A stretch of 64,000 bases of DNA from WHTK01 sp965197795 (GTDB lineage: Bacteria > Chloroflexota > Dehalococcoidia > DSTF01 > WHTK01): contig OZ240228.1 of the NCBI GenBank assembly GCA_965197795.1, forward strand, positions 1,178,001-1,242,000, given 5' to 3'. Position numbers and translations under genes: made by a program. The notes under the pieces were generated by a model. It had not been told where the DNA came from, did no database searches, and saw only the letters and a list, made by a program, of their open reading frames with translations. This document shows, piece after piece, positions 1-8,265 of the stretch (positions are counted from its first letter, which is position 1; each line of letters begins with the position of its first letter).

Positions 1-1
1 A

Positions 2-418
2 TATGTCGAGGAGGCGCACGTCGATTTGATCTGGCTGAACAACGTTCAGACGATCGAGGAGGTGCGGATCGCGGCGGAGAAGATCCCAGGCGCCGTGATC
101 CCGCACTTCGGCGGGCCCCCGCCGGCGCCGACGCTGCAGCAACTGGAAGACATGGGCGTGGCGGCCTGTCTGTTCCCCGGCATGACGAGCTCGATGGGGC
201 TGCAGGCGACGTGGGACTTGCTGAACGAGCTGAAGCAGCGCGGACAGGCGGCACTGGACAACCGGCCGGCGCCGACGCAAAGCAAGTGGGGCCGGGTGCG
301 CTTCGACACGTTCGCGGCGTTCAGTCATGACGACATCACGCGGCTGGAGGGCGAGTCCCTACCTGCGGAACAGCAACGCGACTACGAGAGCACGTTGGGC
401 ACTACGCGCCGCCGTTGA
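2..418 (+). CDS. Isocitrate lyase/PEP mutase family protein, 3' part
   Basis: The frame is open to the left window edge, so this is the C-terminal part only; the first in-frame ATG or alternative start at 26 is not the real start. The visible stretch has the late barrel strands of the isocitrate lyase/phosphoenolpyruvate mutase superfamily: a LIWLNNV strand, the loop HFGGPPPAPTLQQLEDMG, then CLFPGM and a C-terminal helical tail. Members cleave or form C-C or P-C bonds on oxaloacetate-like substrates (methylisocitrate lyase, oxaloacetate decarboxylase, PEP mutase). The catalytic loop lies upstream of the window, so the exact reaction cannot be assigned. It is followed after 50 bp by an NHL-repeat gene on the same strand. 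Confidence 0.75.
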   Translation, partial: YVEEAHVDLIWLNNVQTIEEVRIAAEKIPGAVIPHFGGPPPAPTLQQLEDMGVAACLFPGMTSSMGLQATWDLLNELKQRGQAALDNRPAPTQSKWGRVRFDTFAAFSHDDITRLEGESLPAEQQRDYESTLGTTRRR

Positions 419-468
419 ACTGAGCGCTAGAATGCGCCAACGAACGAGCGAGACAGAGGGAGTTTGCA

Positions 469-1419
469 ATGGCTGATGCGATCGGCGAGGGACGTTTTCG
501 GTACGAGACGGAAGAGGGCTGGGCGAAGTTCCCGGAGGGTTACGAGTTCCCCGATGCCTCGGGCGTCACGGTCGACTCGAAGGACAACGTCTACGTCCTG
601 AACCGCGGGCCGCACCCGGTGATCGTCCTGGACAAGGACGGCAACTTCGTACGCTCCTGGGGCGAGGGGCAGTTCGACCAACGGGCGCACGGCATCCACG
701 CCAGCCCGGACGGCTTCATCTGGACCGTGAACGACAACCAGCACTGCATCAAGAAATACACGTCCGAGGGCGAACTGGTGCTGACGATCGGGATCGATGG
801 ACAGGAAGCGGAGAAGTGGAGCGGCAATCCGTTTAACCGTCCGACCAACATGGCGATCTCGCCGAACACGGGTGACGTGTACGTGACGGATGGCTACGGC
901 AACAGCCGGGTGCACCGCTACACGTCGGAGGGCAATCACATCGTCTCGTGGGGCGCGCCGGGGGTGGATCCGGGCGAATTTCAGGTGCCGCACAACGTGG
1001 TGGTCGACGGCAACGAGGACGTCTTCGTGACTGACCGCGAGAACTACCGCCTCCAGGTCTTCGACAGCACCGGCAACCTGAAGGCGATCTGGTACAACAT
1101 CTACCGGCCGCAGGCACTCTGCATGGACAGCGAAGGGACGATCTACGTCGGCGAGCAGCTGATGGAAAACGAGCTGTTCGACTACGGCAAGGTGGGGCAC
1201 CGGCTCAACGCGTACAGCAAGGATGGCACGCGACTGGCCAAGATCGGCGACCCGATGATCGGGGACGGGCCGACCCAGTTCATCGCGCCGCACGGCTTCG
1301 GCGTCGACAGCGGCGGCAACCTCTACGTGGGAGAGGTGTCGTACACGGTGTACGGGCGACGCCTGGACCCGCCGCAGACGTTCCGCTGCTTCCGCAAACT
1401 GCGCCGCGTATCGGGTTAG
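469..1419 (+). CDS. NHL-repeat six-bladed beta-propeller protein (peptidyl-alpha-hydroxyglycine lyase-like)
   Basis: This 316-residue protein is built from repeated blades of the NHL type, seen as GVTVDSKDNVYVLNRG, MAISPNTGDVYVTDGYGN, VVVDGNEDVFVTDRENYR and GFGVDSGGNLYVGEVS. The spacing fits a six-bladed propeller related to the peptidylglycine alpha-amidating lyase domain. No signal peptide or membrane segment is visible, so a cytoplasmic role is likely. The ATG follows an AGGGAG box. Its substrate is unknown; similar proteins often sit in aromatic or lactone catabolic clusters and may act as lactonase-like or scaffold proteins, which is inference. It is first in a run with MaoC and acyl-CoA dehydrogenase genes. 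Confidence 0.8.
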   Translation: MADAIGEGRFRYETEEGWAKFPEGYEFPDASGVTVDSKDNVYVLNRGPHPVIVLDKDGNFVRSWGEGQFDQRAHGIHASPDGFIWTVNDNQHCIKKYTSEGELVLTIGIDGQEAEKWSGNPFNRPTNMAISPNTGDVYVTDGYGNSRVHRYTSEGNHIVSWGAPGVDPGEFQVPHNVVVDGNEDVFVTDRENYRLQVFDSTGNLKAIWYNIYRPQALCMDSEGTIYVGEQLMENELFDYGKVGHRLNAYSKDGTRLAKIGDPMIGDGPTQFIAPHGFGVDSGGNLYVGEVSYTVYGRRLDPPQTFRCFRKLRRVSG

Positions 1420-1479
1420 GCAGCGCGCGCCTATAGTGTCCTCGTGAGACGCCGGCAGGGCTGAAAGCGAGGCTGGGAC

Positions 1480-1980
1480 GTGCCGCTAGAAAAGGGTTGG
1501 GAAGGCCGTTTCCTGGAGGATTTCAAAGTCGGAGCGGTGTACCGCTGCCGCTACGGGCGGACGGTCACCGAAGCGGACAACATCCAGTTCACGTTGTTGA
1601 CCAACAACACCAACCAGATCCACTTCAACCGCGACTACGGCGAGCGCAGCGGCTTCGACGGCTGCCTCGTCAACAGCCTGCTGACGCTATCGATCGTGGT
1701 CGGGATGAGCACGGGGGATGTGAGCGAGAACGGCGTCGCGCTGGGCTTCGAAGACATGAAGCTGCCGGCGCCGGTACGCCCGGGCGACACGTTGTACTCC
1801 GAGAGCGAGGTCGAGGATGTACGGGAGTCGCGGTCGCGGCCGGAGCAGGGCATCGTGACGGTACAGACGCGCGGCTACAACCAGCGCGGCGAGACGGTGA
1901 TCGAGCTTCGGCGCAGTGTGCTGGTCTGGAAGCGGGCCCACGCGCCCTCGCTGGACATCTTCCCAACGCCGAAAACGTGA
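1480..1980 (+). CDS. MaoC-like hotdog-fold dehydratase
   Basis: The 166-residue protein matches the MaoC/FAS1-type hotdog hydratase family. The N-terminal part has the VTEADNIQFTLLTNNTNQIHFN segment, in which Asp and His occupy the usual (R)-specific enoyl-CoA hydratase active-site positions, followed by the LVNSLLTLSIVVGMS hot-dog helix and the VRPGDTLYSESEV strand. It would hydrate an enoyl-CoA or a mesaconyl-type thioester in the cytoplasm. The start is a GTG; no in-frame ATG precedes it. It lies just upstream of an acyl-CoA dehydrogenase gene with a 4-bp gap, so the two probably act in the same acyl-CoA degradation path. Confidence 0.85.
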   Translation: MPLEKGWEGRFLEDFKVGAVYRCRYGRTVTEADNIQFTLLTNNTNQIHFNRDYGERSGFDGCLVNSLLTLSIVVGMSTGDVSENGVALGFEDMKLPAPVRPGDTLYSESEVEDVRESRSRPEQGIVTVQTRGYNQRGETVIELRRSVLVWKRAHAPSLDIFPTPKT

Positions 1981-1984
1981 ACCG

Positions 1985-3151
1985 ATGAGCTTTGGCAGAG
2001 ACACGGAACTGGAATCGATCCGGGAAGCGATACGCGAGTTCTGTCGCGACTTCCCGGACGCGTACTGACGCGAGATGGAACGCGAGGGTTCCTACCCGAC
2101 GCAGTTCGTCGAGTTGCTAACGCGGTCGGGCTGGTTGGCGGCGCTGATCTCGGAGGAGTACGGCGGCAAGGGCCTGGGTGTCGCCGAGGCAGGGGCGATC
2201 CTTGAGGAGGTCCAGAGATCGGGGGGCAACGGGTCGGCGGCGCACGCGCAGATGTACATCATGGGGACGCTGCTGAAGCACGGCAACCAGGACCAGAAAC
2301 GGCGCTACCTGCCGGACATCGCGCGGGGCGACCTGCGGCTGCAGGCGTTCGCGGTGACGGAGCCGGAGGCGGGGCTGGAGACGACACGAATCTCCACGTT
2401 CGCGCGTAAGGACGGCGACCGGTACGTGGTCAACGGGCGCAAGGTGTTCATCTCACGCGTGCTGAACTCAGATTGCATGCTGCTGCTGGCCCGCACGACG
2501 CCGTACGAGGAGTTGAGCGACAAGTCGAGGGGACTCAGCGTCTTTTTGGTCGACATAAGGGATGCAGTCGCGAGCGGCAGGCTCGAGGTTGAGCCGATCG
2601 AGGTGATGTTCAACAACCACACGACGCGGCTGCAGTTCAACGACCTGGAGGTGCCGGCGGCGAACCTGATCGGCGAAGAAGGGATGGGCTTTCGCTACAT
2701 CATCGACAGCTGGAACGCGGAGCGGATCCTGATCGCGTCGGAGTCGGTGGGGGACGGTTACTGGTTCACCGACCGGTCGACGAAGTACGCCAGCCAGCGT
2801 GTGGTCTTCGACCGGCCGATCGGCTCGAACCAGGGCGTGCAGCACCCGATCGCGCAGGCCTACGCAAATGTCGAGGCGGCGGCGCTAATGCGCGACAAGG
2901 CGGCGTGGCTGTTCGACGCGGGGCAGAGCTGCGGTGCCGAGGCAAACATGGCGAAGCTGCTGGCGAGCCAGGCGGCGTGGGCGGCGGCGAACGCCTGCAT
3001 GGACGCGCACGGCGGCTACGGCTTCGCCAAGGAGTACGACGTGGAGCGCAAGTTCCGCGAGACGCGGCTGTACATCACGGCGCCTGTGAGCAACAACATG
3101 GTGCTCAACTTCCTGGGGCAGAACGTGCTGGGGATGCCGCGCAGCTACTGA
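1985..3151 (+). CDS. Acyl-CoA dehydrogenase, interrupted by an in-frame TGA at codon 28
   Basis: The protein oxidises acyl-CoA to enoyl-CoA with FAD, passing electrons to ETF. Family marks are the middle-domain motif FAVTEPEAG, the VFISRV strand, GEEGMGFRYI, and the C-terminal MDAHGGYGFAKEYDVERKFRE. Translation from the ATG at 1985, 4 bp after the MaoC stop, gives a normal N-terminus ending FCRDFPDAY, then TGA at 2066-2068, then REMEREGSYP in the same frame. In relatives that position is Trp (DEYWRE), so one G-to-A change of TGG explains the stop. Gene callers would start at 2075 and lose the first helix. Everything after the stop is intact, which favours a sequencing error or a fresh mutation. 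Confidence 0.85.
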
Positions 3152-3353
3152 GGTCGCGAGCCTGGCAAAGAGGACTCGACTAGCCGCAGCCATGGCGAGT
3201 AAGTAGGCGCCGAGAGGCCCACAGTGCGTGGCCCGTAGGGTATCTTTGGGGTGCACGGCACGGAGGCTGAGAGGCAGGTCGTGGCCAGGGTGGACGACGT
3301 GATCGATGGAGGCACCACGGCTCAATAGCGTGGCGCTCCTCAAGGAGGGAAAG

Positions 3354-3857
3354 ATGGCAGACAAACTGGAGCAGTTCGCGGCGGAGTGCAGCAAGGCGTT
3401 GAAGGAGGAGCCCGGCCCGCCGGGACGAGAGAAGGTCCGCGTCGCACTTGAGTCAGTGCTGACGGACGGCGACTTCGTCAAGGCGCACCTGGGCGACGGC
3501 ACCGGGACGCGAGACCTGCTGTACGAAGACCCCGACCTGGGCTTCTGCATCTTCGCGCACGCGTACGAGGGTGCCAGCGAGTCCTCGCCACACGACCACG
3601 GTTCGGCCTGGGTGATCTACGGCCAGGCGGTCGGCGAGACCGAGATGACGGACTGGGAGCTGGTCGAGGCGGCGACGGAAGCGACGCCGGGCAAGGTACG
3701 CCGCGCCAAGCGCTACGCGCTGAAGCCGGGCATGGCCTGCGTCTACAACGAGGGTCAGCTGCACTCACCGCGGCGCGAGGACTCGACGCGCCTGATACGG
3801 ATTGAGGGCCAGAATATGGACGGGGTGAAGCGACTGCGCTTCGAGCCTATCGACTAG
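3354..3857 (+). CDS. Cupin-fold protein, cysteine dioxygenase-like
   Basis: This is a 167-residue protein with a double-stranded beta-helix metal site. The first cupin motif is seen in SPHDHGSAWVIYGQAVGETEM and the second around GMACVYNEGQLHSP; together they supply His ligands for a mononuclear metal, probably Fe(II). The ATG at 3354 is preferred over the upstream ATG at 3306 because AAGGAGGGA lies 5-12 bp before it. Relatives are annotated as predicted metal-dependent enzymes near cysteine dioxygenase; the substrate is unknown. It is the last small enzyme of the 5' catabolic run, 200 bp after the acyl-CoA dehydrogenase. Confidence 0.7.
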   Translation: MADKLEQFAAECSKALKEEPGPPGREKVRVALESVLTDGDFVKAHLGDGTGTRDLLYEDPDLGFCIFAHAYEGASESSPHDHGSAWVIYGQAVGETEMTDWELVEAATEATPGKVRRAKRYALKPGMACVYNEGQLHSPRREDSTRLIRIEGQNMDGVKRLRFEPID

Positions 3858-3972
3858 TCAGGATCGACGTGCAGCCGTAACGCTCGTAGCGTGCGGCGGC
3901 GCGACCTATTCGGTACCTCGACGCTGCAGCAAACGTCTGTCGCGTGTGTCGTAGAACGCGGGAGGCGATTTT

Positions 3973-5224
3973 CTGTACCGAGGCTGGTGGATAGTCGTCA
4001 CGGCGTACCTGGCGCAGTTCAACGCGACGGGAGCCAGCGGCTGGGTCTTCGGCGTCATGATCCTGCCGATGCAGGACGACCTGGGCTGGAGCCGCAGCGC
4101 GATCGTTGGCGTGCTGACGGTGGAACGTCTCGTGGGTGGGGCGTTTGGGGCCTGGCTGGGACCGCTTGGTCGACCGTCACGGGACACGGCTGCTGATGAG
4201 CGCGAGCGCGGTTCTCGCTGGTGCCTGCATGTTGACGCTGTCGCAGGTGCAGGAGGCGTGGCAGCCATACATCATCTGGGGCGTGTTCGGGCTGGCGCTG
4301 CCGGGACTGTCCACGCTGGCGCCGGTGGCCGCGGTTTCGGCCTGGTTTGTACGCCGGCGTGCCGTCGCGATCATGACTTATACGTTCGGGGGAGCCACCG
4401 CGGGGCTGGTGCTGGCGCCCGCGATGGCGGCCGTGGCCAGCGCCTGGGGCTGGCGCACCGTATGGGTGCTGATGGGCTGCATGCTGCTCGCGGTCGCGCC
4501 GATCGCGTGGACTCTGGTGAGACGGCGACCGGAGGACCTCGGCCTAGCGCCCGACGGCGACCAGCGACAGCCGGCTCCAGCGATACTGCCGCGCACGGAT
4601 GCGGGCATCGAAGTGGCGGAGCCGGCATGGACGGCGCGGGAGGTCGTGAGGAGCTCGACGTTCTGGCTGCTCACGTCGGGATTCACGCTGACGATGCTGC
4701 CGGCGTCATCGATCTTTATCCACATGGCAGCGTACGTCCAAAGCAAGGGCTTTTCGCTGGAGGAGGGCGCCGCGGCCGTAAGCATTTACGGGTTTGGTGC
4801 GATGGCGGGCCGGTTCGTTTGGGGTTTCACTCTGGGTAGGGCGGGTATTCGCCGCGCACTTGTGATGTGGGGGCTGCTCTACGGGCTGAGCATCATCGTA
4901 TACGCGCTGCCAACGTCGCTTCTCACGATCTACGCGGCGACCGTCTTCCTTGGCGTGATGATCGCCGGTTCACTGCAGTTCAGAGCCCAGACATTCCCGG
5001 ACTATTTCGGGCGGCACATCGTGGGGACGCTGGTGGGGTATTCATTTGCCATCGGAACGATCGCGGCGGCGACCGCTCCGCTGCTGATGGCGTTCGCCTT
5101 CGACCTGACGGGCAGTTACACCGCGATATTCATCACGTTCGGAGTCTGTTGCATCGCTGCAAGCACCGGCTTCGCGTTGTCACGGCCGTGGCTAACGGAG
5201 CAGGCGGTGATGGCCGGGCGTTAG
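3973..5224 (+). CDS. MFS transporter, frameshifted near 4168
   Basis: A 12-helix major facilitator transporter of the monocarboxylate/oxalate-formate type. The N-terminal part (WWIVVTAYLAQF, VMILPMQDDLGWSRS) is read in one frame to about 4167 (GAWLGPL) and the rest (VDRHGTRLLMSAS onward) in the next, as if one extra G sits at 4168/4169. Restoring the frame gives the conserved LVDRHGTR loop between helices 2 and 3. No ATG precedes the N-terminal segment in frame after the stop at 3952; a CTG at 3973 with GGAGG at 3961-3965 is the best start visible. It probably imports an organic anion for the nearby catabolic enzymes. Confidence 0.75.
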
Positions 5225-5226
5225 GC

Positions 5227-5508
5227 TCAAGTGGGATCGAGCGCGACGACGGGGATAGTCCGCTTCACCTTCCCCTGGTACTCCGAGAAGATGGGATGGC
5301 GCTCCGCCTGTTGGGCGTAGACACGGTCGCGCTCCTCGCCCTGCAGCACGACAGCCTTAGCGTCGGTGAGCTGGTTGGGCTTGAGCTCGAACTTCACGTC
5401 CGGGTTGGTGACGAGGTTGTGGTACCAGTCCGGGTTGGTGTCCGCGCCAGCCTTGGAAGCGAAGATGCAGAGGCGGCTGCCGTCCTGCAGGTAAGCGAGT
5501 GGGTACGT
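5227..5508 (-). pseudogene. Deazaflavin (F420)-dependent nitroreductase, C-terminal fragment
   Basis: Reading leftward from about 5508, the frame gives YPLAYLQDGSRLCIFASKAG, then NPDWYHNLVTNPDV and a C-terminus ending TIPVVALDPT. These are the signature blocks of the DDN family of F420-dependent reductases. The N-terminal half is missing here but lies in the same orientation at 7190-7323. The gene is therefore split by about 1.7 kb of foreign DNA. No start codon or ribosome site is present at the break, so this piece is probably not translated alone. Confidence 0.8.
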
Positions 5509-5954
5509 TGAAGGGCCGGACGGCGTTTGTGCGTGCGACTACGGAATGGGCCGAGGTCGAGGGCAAGATGAAGCCGGTTATCCCCGGCGAGTATGTCCAG
5601 CGCCGGATCGGGGCGAATGTTCCCGAGAACAACATCACCTTGCGTGAGGCGGCCGGCATGGACCTGGTGACGGCGTGCGGCGTTCCTGGTGCGCTGTTCC
5701 GCAGCGATGCGGACGGGACGGCTTCAAGGGCCGCGGCAGCTCGCTGGCTTGACTTCAGCGTTCAGCCGGTGGCGGACGCAATGGCCGCCGAGCTCACGCG
5801 CAAGCTGGGTCTGCAGGTGACGTTCGGGTTCGACCACCTGCGCCGCGCCGATACGATCTTGACGATGGCGAGGGCGGCCGCGACCCTGGCCAAAGCCGGC
5901 GTGTCCGTGGGCGATGCGCTGGACGCCGTGGGCCTCGGCGAGTCCTCCACGTAG
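5499..5954 (+). pseudogene. Phage portal protein, C-terminal fragment
   Basis: The open frame begins inside the split nitroreductase and becomes portal-like from about 5508. It has the HK97-type portal pattern: LKGRTAFVRATT, then NNITLREAAGMDLVTACGVP, then QPVADAMAAELTRKL, FDHLRRADTI and an AVGLGE tail. The usual portal is near 400 residues, so more than half, including the N-terminal wing, is missing. The ATG at 5499 lies in nitroreductase DNA and is not a native start. Two small genes follow on the same strand, as in a head-assembly region. This is a captured internal piece of a phage or gene-transfer-agent genome. Confidence 0.7.
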
Positions 5955-5960
5955 TAATCC

Positions 5961-6137
5961 ATGCCGACGCTCAAACCGTGTCAGCGGCCTGCTTGCGGTG
6001 GCAGTATGGCGAGCGACCGTGAGGGCATCTTGTCGTGTACGCTCTGCGGTCGAGCTGCGACCTTGCCACGCGCACCAACTGCCGAAGATGCTCACAGCCG
6101 CTGGCGTCAGCCAGTTTTACCCAAGGCGAAACCATGA
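5961..6137 (+). CDS. Small putative zinc-ribbon protein, 58 residues
   Basis: This short frame starts 6 bp after the portal stop and encodes 58 residues. It has four cysteines in two pairs (CQRPAC near residues 7-12 and CTLC near residues 26-29), consistent with a treble-clef or zinc-ribbon fold. Its TGA overlaps the ATG of the next frame (ATGA at 6134-6137), a sign of translational coupling. Small zinc proteins are common between portal and head-tail genes of phages. The function is unknown, and the call rests on position, cysteine pattern and overlap. Confidence 0.5.
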   Translation: MPTLKPCQRPACGGSMASDREGILSCTLCGRAATLPRAPTAEDAHSRWRQPVLPKAKP

Positions 6138-6457
6138 TCGCCGCCTCACCCGTCCGCGCCAGCATGATGCAGACGGCCACCATCGTGCGGACCTTGCCGG
6201 GGCAGCTCAACCTGACAGGCACGCCGACGCCGGGCAGCGAGATCTACGACACCTTCAGCTGCAGCGTCTGGGAGACAAGGCAACGACAGGTTGCAGGCAA
6301 CGGCAAGTTCTTCACGTTGTCCAGGTGGAAGATGCGCGTCCCACTGGACGCCGACATTCGGGAGCATGACGTGGTTTTACTCGGCGACACACGCTTGCTG
6401 GTCGTGACGCCGCCGCTCGAGCGGCGGGGCCATCAGCTGGTCACGCTGCGCGAATAA
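6134..6457 (+). CDS. Putative phage head-tail joining type protein, 107 residues
   Basis: The frame starts at an ATG overlapping the previous stop by the ATGA arrangement and encodes 107 residues ending LVTLRE. It is rich in beta-strand stretches such as FFTLSRWKMRVPLDADI and DVVLLGDTRLLVVTPPLER, which resemble the small barrel of phage head closure or neck proteins. That reading is inference from size and position after a portal gene; no family signature is certain. A longer in-frame start at 6035 is less likely because it would cover the zinc-ribbon frame. A terminator-like hairpin follows at 6709. Confidence 0.45.
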   Translation: MIAASPVRASMMQTATIVRTLPGQLNLTGTPTPGSEIYDTFSCSVWETRQRQVAGNGKFFTLSRWKMRVPLDADIREHDVVLLGDTRLLVVTPPLERRGHQLVTLRE

Positions 6458-6708
6458 ATCGTCAATTAGGACTGGTGGCGCGCGATTGCTTCAAAAGCGC
6501 CCATAAAGCGTCAACAACGAGGCCCGTAGAAGCCCGTAGGCCGTCGCAACCGGAGTGAGCCGTGGCGGGGGGGGACTGGCTCGCGGTCGATGGTGCTGGG
6601 CGCTGCGAGCCGTGGCGCGGTCAGCGTAGAGTGAAGCAGGGTTCGACGGAGGGAATCGCGAACCCACGAAATCGGCGCACTCAATCTCTGTCCAGTCCCT
6701 CCGAAATA
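6458..6708. other. Stretch without recognised gene inside the phage-like insert
   Basis: No coding frame with a credible start and composition was found. An 8-bp inverted repeat (CGGAGGGA/TCCCTCCG) encloses part of it, but it does not fold as a tRNA. A G-homopolymer of eight bases lies near 6566-6573. Confidence 0.4.
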
Positions 6709-6748
6709 GGCGCCCTCCACAAATGCCCGTGGGGGGCGCTTCCTTTTG
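6709..6748 (+). terminator. Rho-independent terminator
   Basis: The arms GCGCCCTCCAC and GTGGGGGGCGC pair, with one G-T wobble, around an AAATGCCC loop, and the hairpin is followed by TTCCTTTT. It would end transcription of the portal-zinc ribbon-head protein run and faces the leftward small genes that end at 6762. Confidence 0.6.
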
Positions 6749-6761
6749 CTCGCAGGCGGCA

Positions 6762-6986
6762 CTACTGGTTTAGCAGTTCCAGTGAATCAAACCAGCAAGC
6801 GTCAAATACGCTCCCGTAGAGCTCAGCCGCGCGGGCCGAGCTCATACCCAGGTGCCATTCGTCGATGTGCCGGTTAATGGCGGCCGCCTCCGTGCAGAGT
6901 GAATAGTGGACGAGAGCTTGAAAAAGCCGCTCTGCGAGGCCGACGCCTGTGTCGTCAATCATGCGCTGCACGTCGGCTCGCGTCAT
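6762..6986 (-). CDS. Hypothetical protein, 74 residues, in phage-like insert
   Basis: A 74-residue, mainly helical, acidic protein (MTRADVQRMIDDTGVGLAERL...) with no family recognised. Its ATG overlaps the stop of the 41-residue membrane protein upstream by 4 bp (ATGA on the minus strand), which suggests that the two are translated together. It lies inside the DNA that splits the nitroreductase gene and runs opposite to the head genes, as accessory genes in small phages may do. Function unknown. Confidence 0.45.
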   Translation of the reverse strand: MTRADVQRMIDDTGVGLAERLFQALVHYSLCTEAAAINRHIDEWHLGMSSARAAELYGSVFDACWFDSLELLNQ

Positions 6987-7108
6987 GACGGACCGGAAGG
7001 TTCGCTATCATCCTCGCCGAAGCCGATCAGACAGCTAGCAGCGCCGGCGACGCCGACAAGCACCACCAAAATGAGCAAAATGAGCCACGCCTTTGCGGCC
7101 TCGCTCAT
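6983..7108 (-). CDS. Small single-pass membrane protein, 41 residues
   Basis: The frame encodes a short polar start (MSEAAKAW), one strongly hydrophobic helix of about 20 residues (LILLILVVLVGVAGAA), a Cys, and an acidic tail ending EDDSEPSGPS. A single membrane-spanning segment or a lipoprotein-like signal is the likely form; a small holin-like or lysis-associated protein is possible given the phage context. Its ATG overlaps the stop at 7105 of the upstream truncated frame, and its stop overlaps the next ATG, making a three-frame chain of 4-bp overlaps. Confidence 0.45.
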   Translation of the reverse strand: MSEAAKAWLILLILVVLVGVAGAASCLIGFGEDDSEPSGPS

Positions 7109-7323
7109 TGCTCGAGCTCGCAGCGATTCTGAAAGCAGTCGTGCGGCCGGTCGGCACCAATCATCCGCCTGTAGGTCGGCATCCGGTTGACGTAGCTCTT
7201 GCCCGACTTGGCGCCGGTGTGATGCAGAAGGAGGATCTGCATGCCACGGAACTGCTCCACGTTGCCGTCGTTGGCTCGAAACTCCTCGATGACCTTACTA
7301 TTCCAGTCGTTGAAGTCACTCAT
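7105..7323 (-). pseudogene. Deazaflavin-dependent nitroreductase, N-terminal fragment fused to insert sequence
   Basis: The ATG at 7323 follows GAGGAG and opens the typical DDN-family N-terminus MSDFNDWNSKVIEEFRAN, then ILLLHHTGAKSGKSYVN. Homology stops near 7190; the remaining residues (RMPTYRRMIG and on) belong to the insert and end at 7105. The missing half is at 5227-5508. The 5-mer GTTGA occurs at both break points (5507-5511 and 7186-7190). Direct joining there would bring the halves together but one base out of frame. The truncated frame keeps its ribosome site and may still drive the two small insert genes downstream. Confidence 0.75.
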
Positions 7324-7464
7324 TGCTAACTCCTCATTGGTGTGTTGAGTTGATGAGTCAAGGTTAGCTTGACGGCGAGCTAGATGGAACATCGAGCGCA
7401 GGACTACGGCTCACATCTGGCCGGGTCTGCGACTACACTAAGGCGAGGTCAAAGAGGAGGTCAC

Positions 7465-8244
7465 ATGAGCGCGCTGGATCTGTTCAAGCTGGACGACAAG
7501 GTCGCGATTGTTACCGGTGGGGCGAAGGGCATCGGGTTGTTTTACTCGGAAGCGCTGGCGGAAGCGGGGGCGCGAGTCGTCGTCGCAGATATCGACCCGG
7601 AGGCTGTGAGGGAGTCGAGCGCACGACTGGCGGAGGAGCACCCGGGCCAGATCATGGGTGTCGAGCTGGACGTTTCGAGCCGCAGCAGCATCGAGGCGAT
7701 GGTGGGGCAGGTGGACGAGCGCTGGGGCAGACTTGACGTGCTGGTCAACAACGCTGCGGTGTTCTCAGTGCTGCCGCCCAGGCAGTCGGCGTGGGAGATC
7801 CCAGAGGCGGAGTGGGACCAGGTGATGGCCGTGAACGTGCGCGGCGTCTACGACTGCACGGAGGCGTGCCTGGACCTGATGAAGCGCGAGCCCTACGGCC
7901 GCGTGATCAACGTGGCGTCAGGGCTCGCGTTCAAGGGGTCGCCGAACTTGATCCATTACGCGGCGTCCAAGGGCGCCGTGGTGAACCTAACGCGCAGCAT
8001 GGCGGCCGACCTGGGGCCGACGAAGATCACGGTGAACGCGATCGCGCCGGGCGCGACCGATAGCCCCACGGTGCTGGCGCAACGAGCCGCCCGAGGAACC
8101 ACGGCACGGCGGGCGCAGCGCATCCTCGACCGCGAAGAGGTGCCAGAGGACCTGCTGGGCACGCTGGTCTACCTGTCGTCGCCGGCCAGCGAGTTCGTGA
8201 CGGGCCAGACGATCGTTGTCGACGGCGGCAGCTACCTGCACTAA
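7465..8244 (+). CDS. SDR family NAD(P)-dependent oxidoreductase
   Basis: A 259-residue classical short-chain dehydrogenase/reductase. The cofactor motif TGGAKGIG is at residues 17-24, an Asp ends the second strand (VVADIDPE; NAD preferred), NNAA follows, and the catalytic YxxxK is Tyr165/Lys169 in YAASKG. The C-terminus has the usual VTGQTIVVDGG. The ATG at 7465 follows GAGGAGG, so the in-frame start at 7384 is rejected. It probably oxidises or reduces a hydroxy or keto intermediate. It heads a run with class II aldolase, Rieske oxygenase and D-2-hydroxyacid dehydrogenase genes, all spaced by fewer than 25 bp. Confidence 0.9.
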   Translation: MSALDLFKLDDKVAIVTGGAKGIGLFYSEALAEAGARVVVADIDPEAVRESSARLAEEHPGQIMGVELDVSSRSSIEAMVGQVDERWGRLDVLVNNAAVFSVLPPRQSAWEIPEAEWDQVMAVNVRGVYDCTEACLDLMKREPYGRVINVASGLAFKGSPNLIHYAASKGAVVNLTRSMAADLGPTKITVNAIAPGATDSPTVLAQRAARGTTARRAQRILDREEVPEDLLGTLVYLSSPASEFVTGQTIVVDGGSYLH

Positions 8245-8265
8245 CGAGACGAGGGAGAAGAGGGC

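Noticed and set aside
5499..5510. ATG at 5499 as the real start of the portal-like gene
   Set aside because: These bases belong to the nitroreductase gene; portal homology starts after the break, so the native start is lost.
6644..6705. CGGAGGGA/TCCCTCCG inverted repeat with a GGTTCG-like segment, considered as a tRNA or att site
   Set aside because: The enclosed sequence is too short and lacks D, anticodon and T stems; no integrase is nearby.
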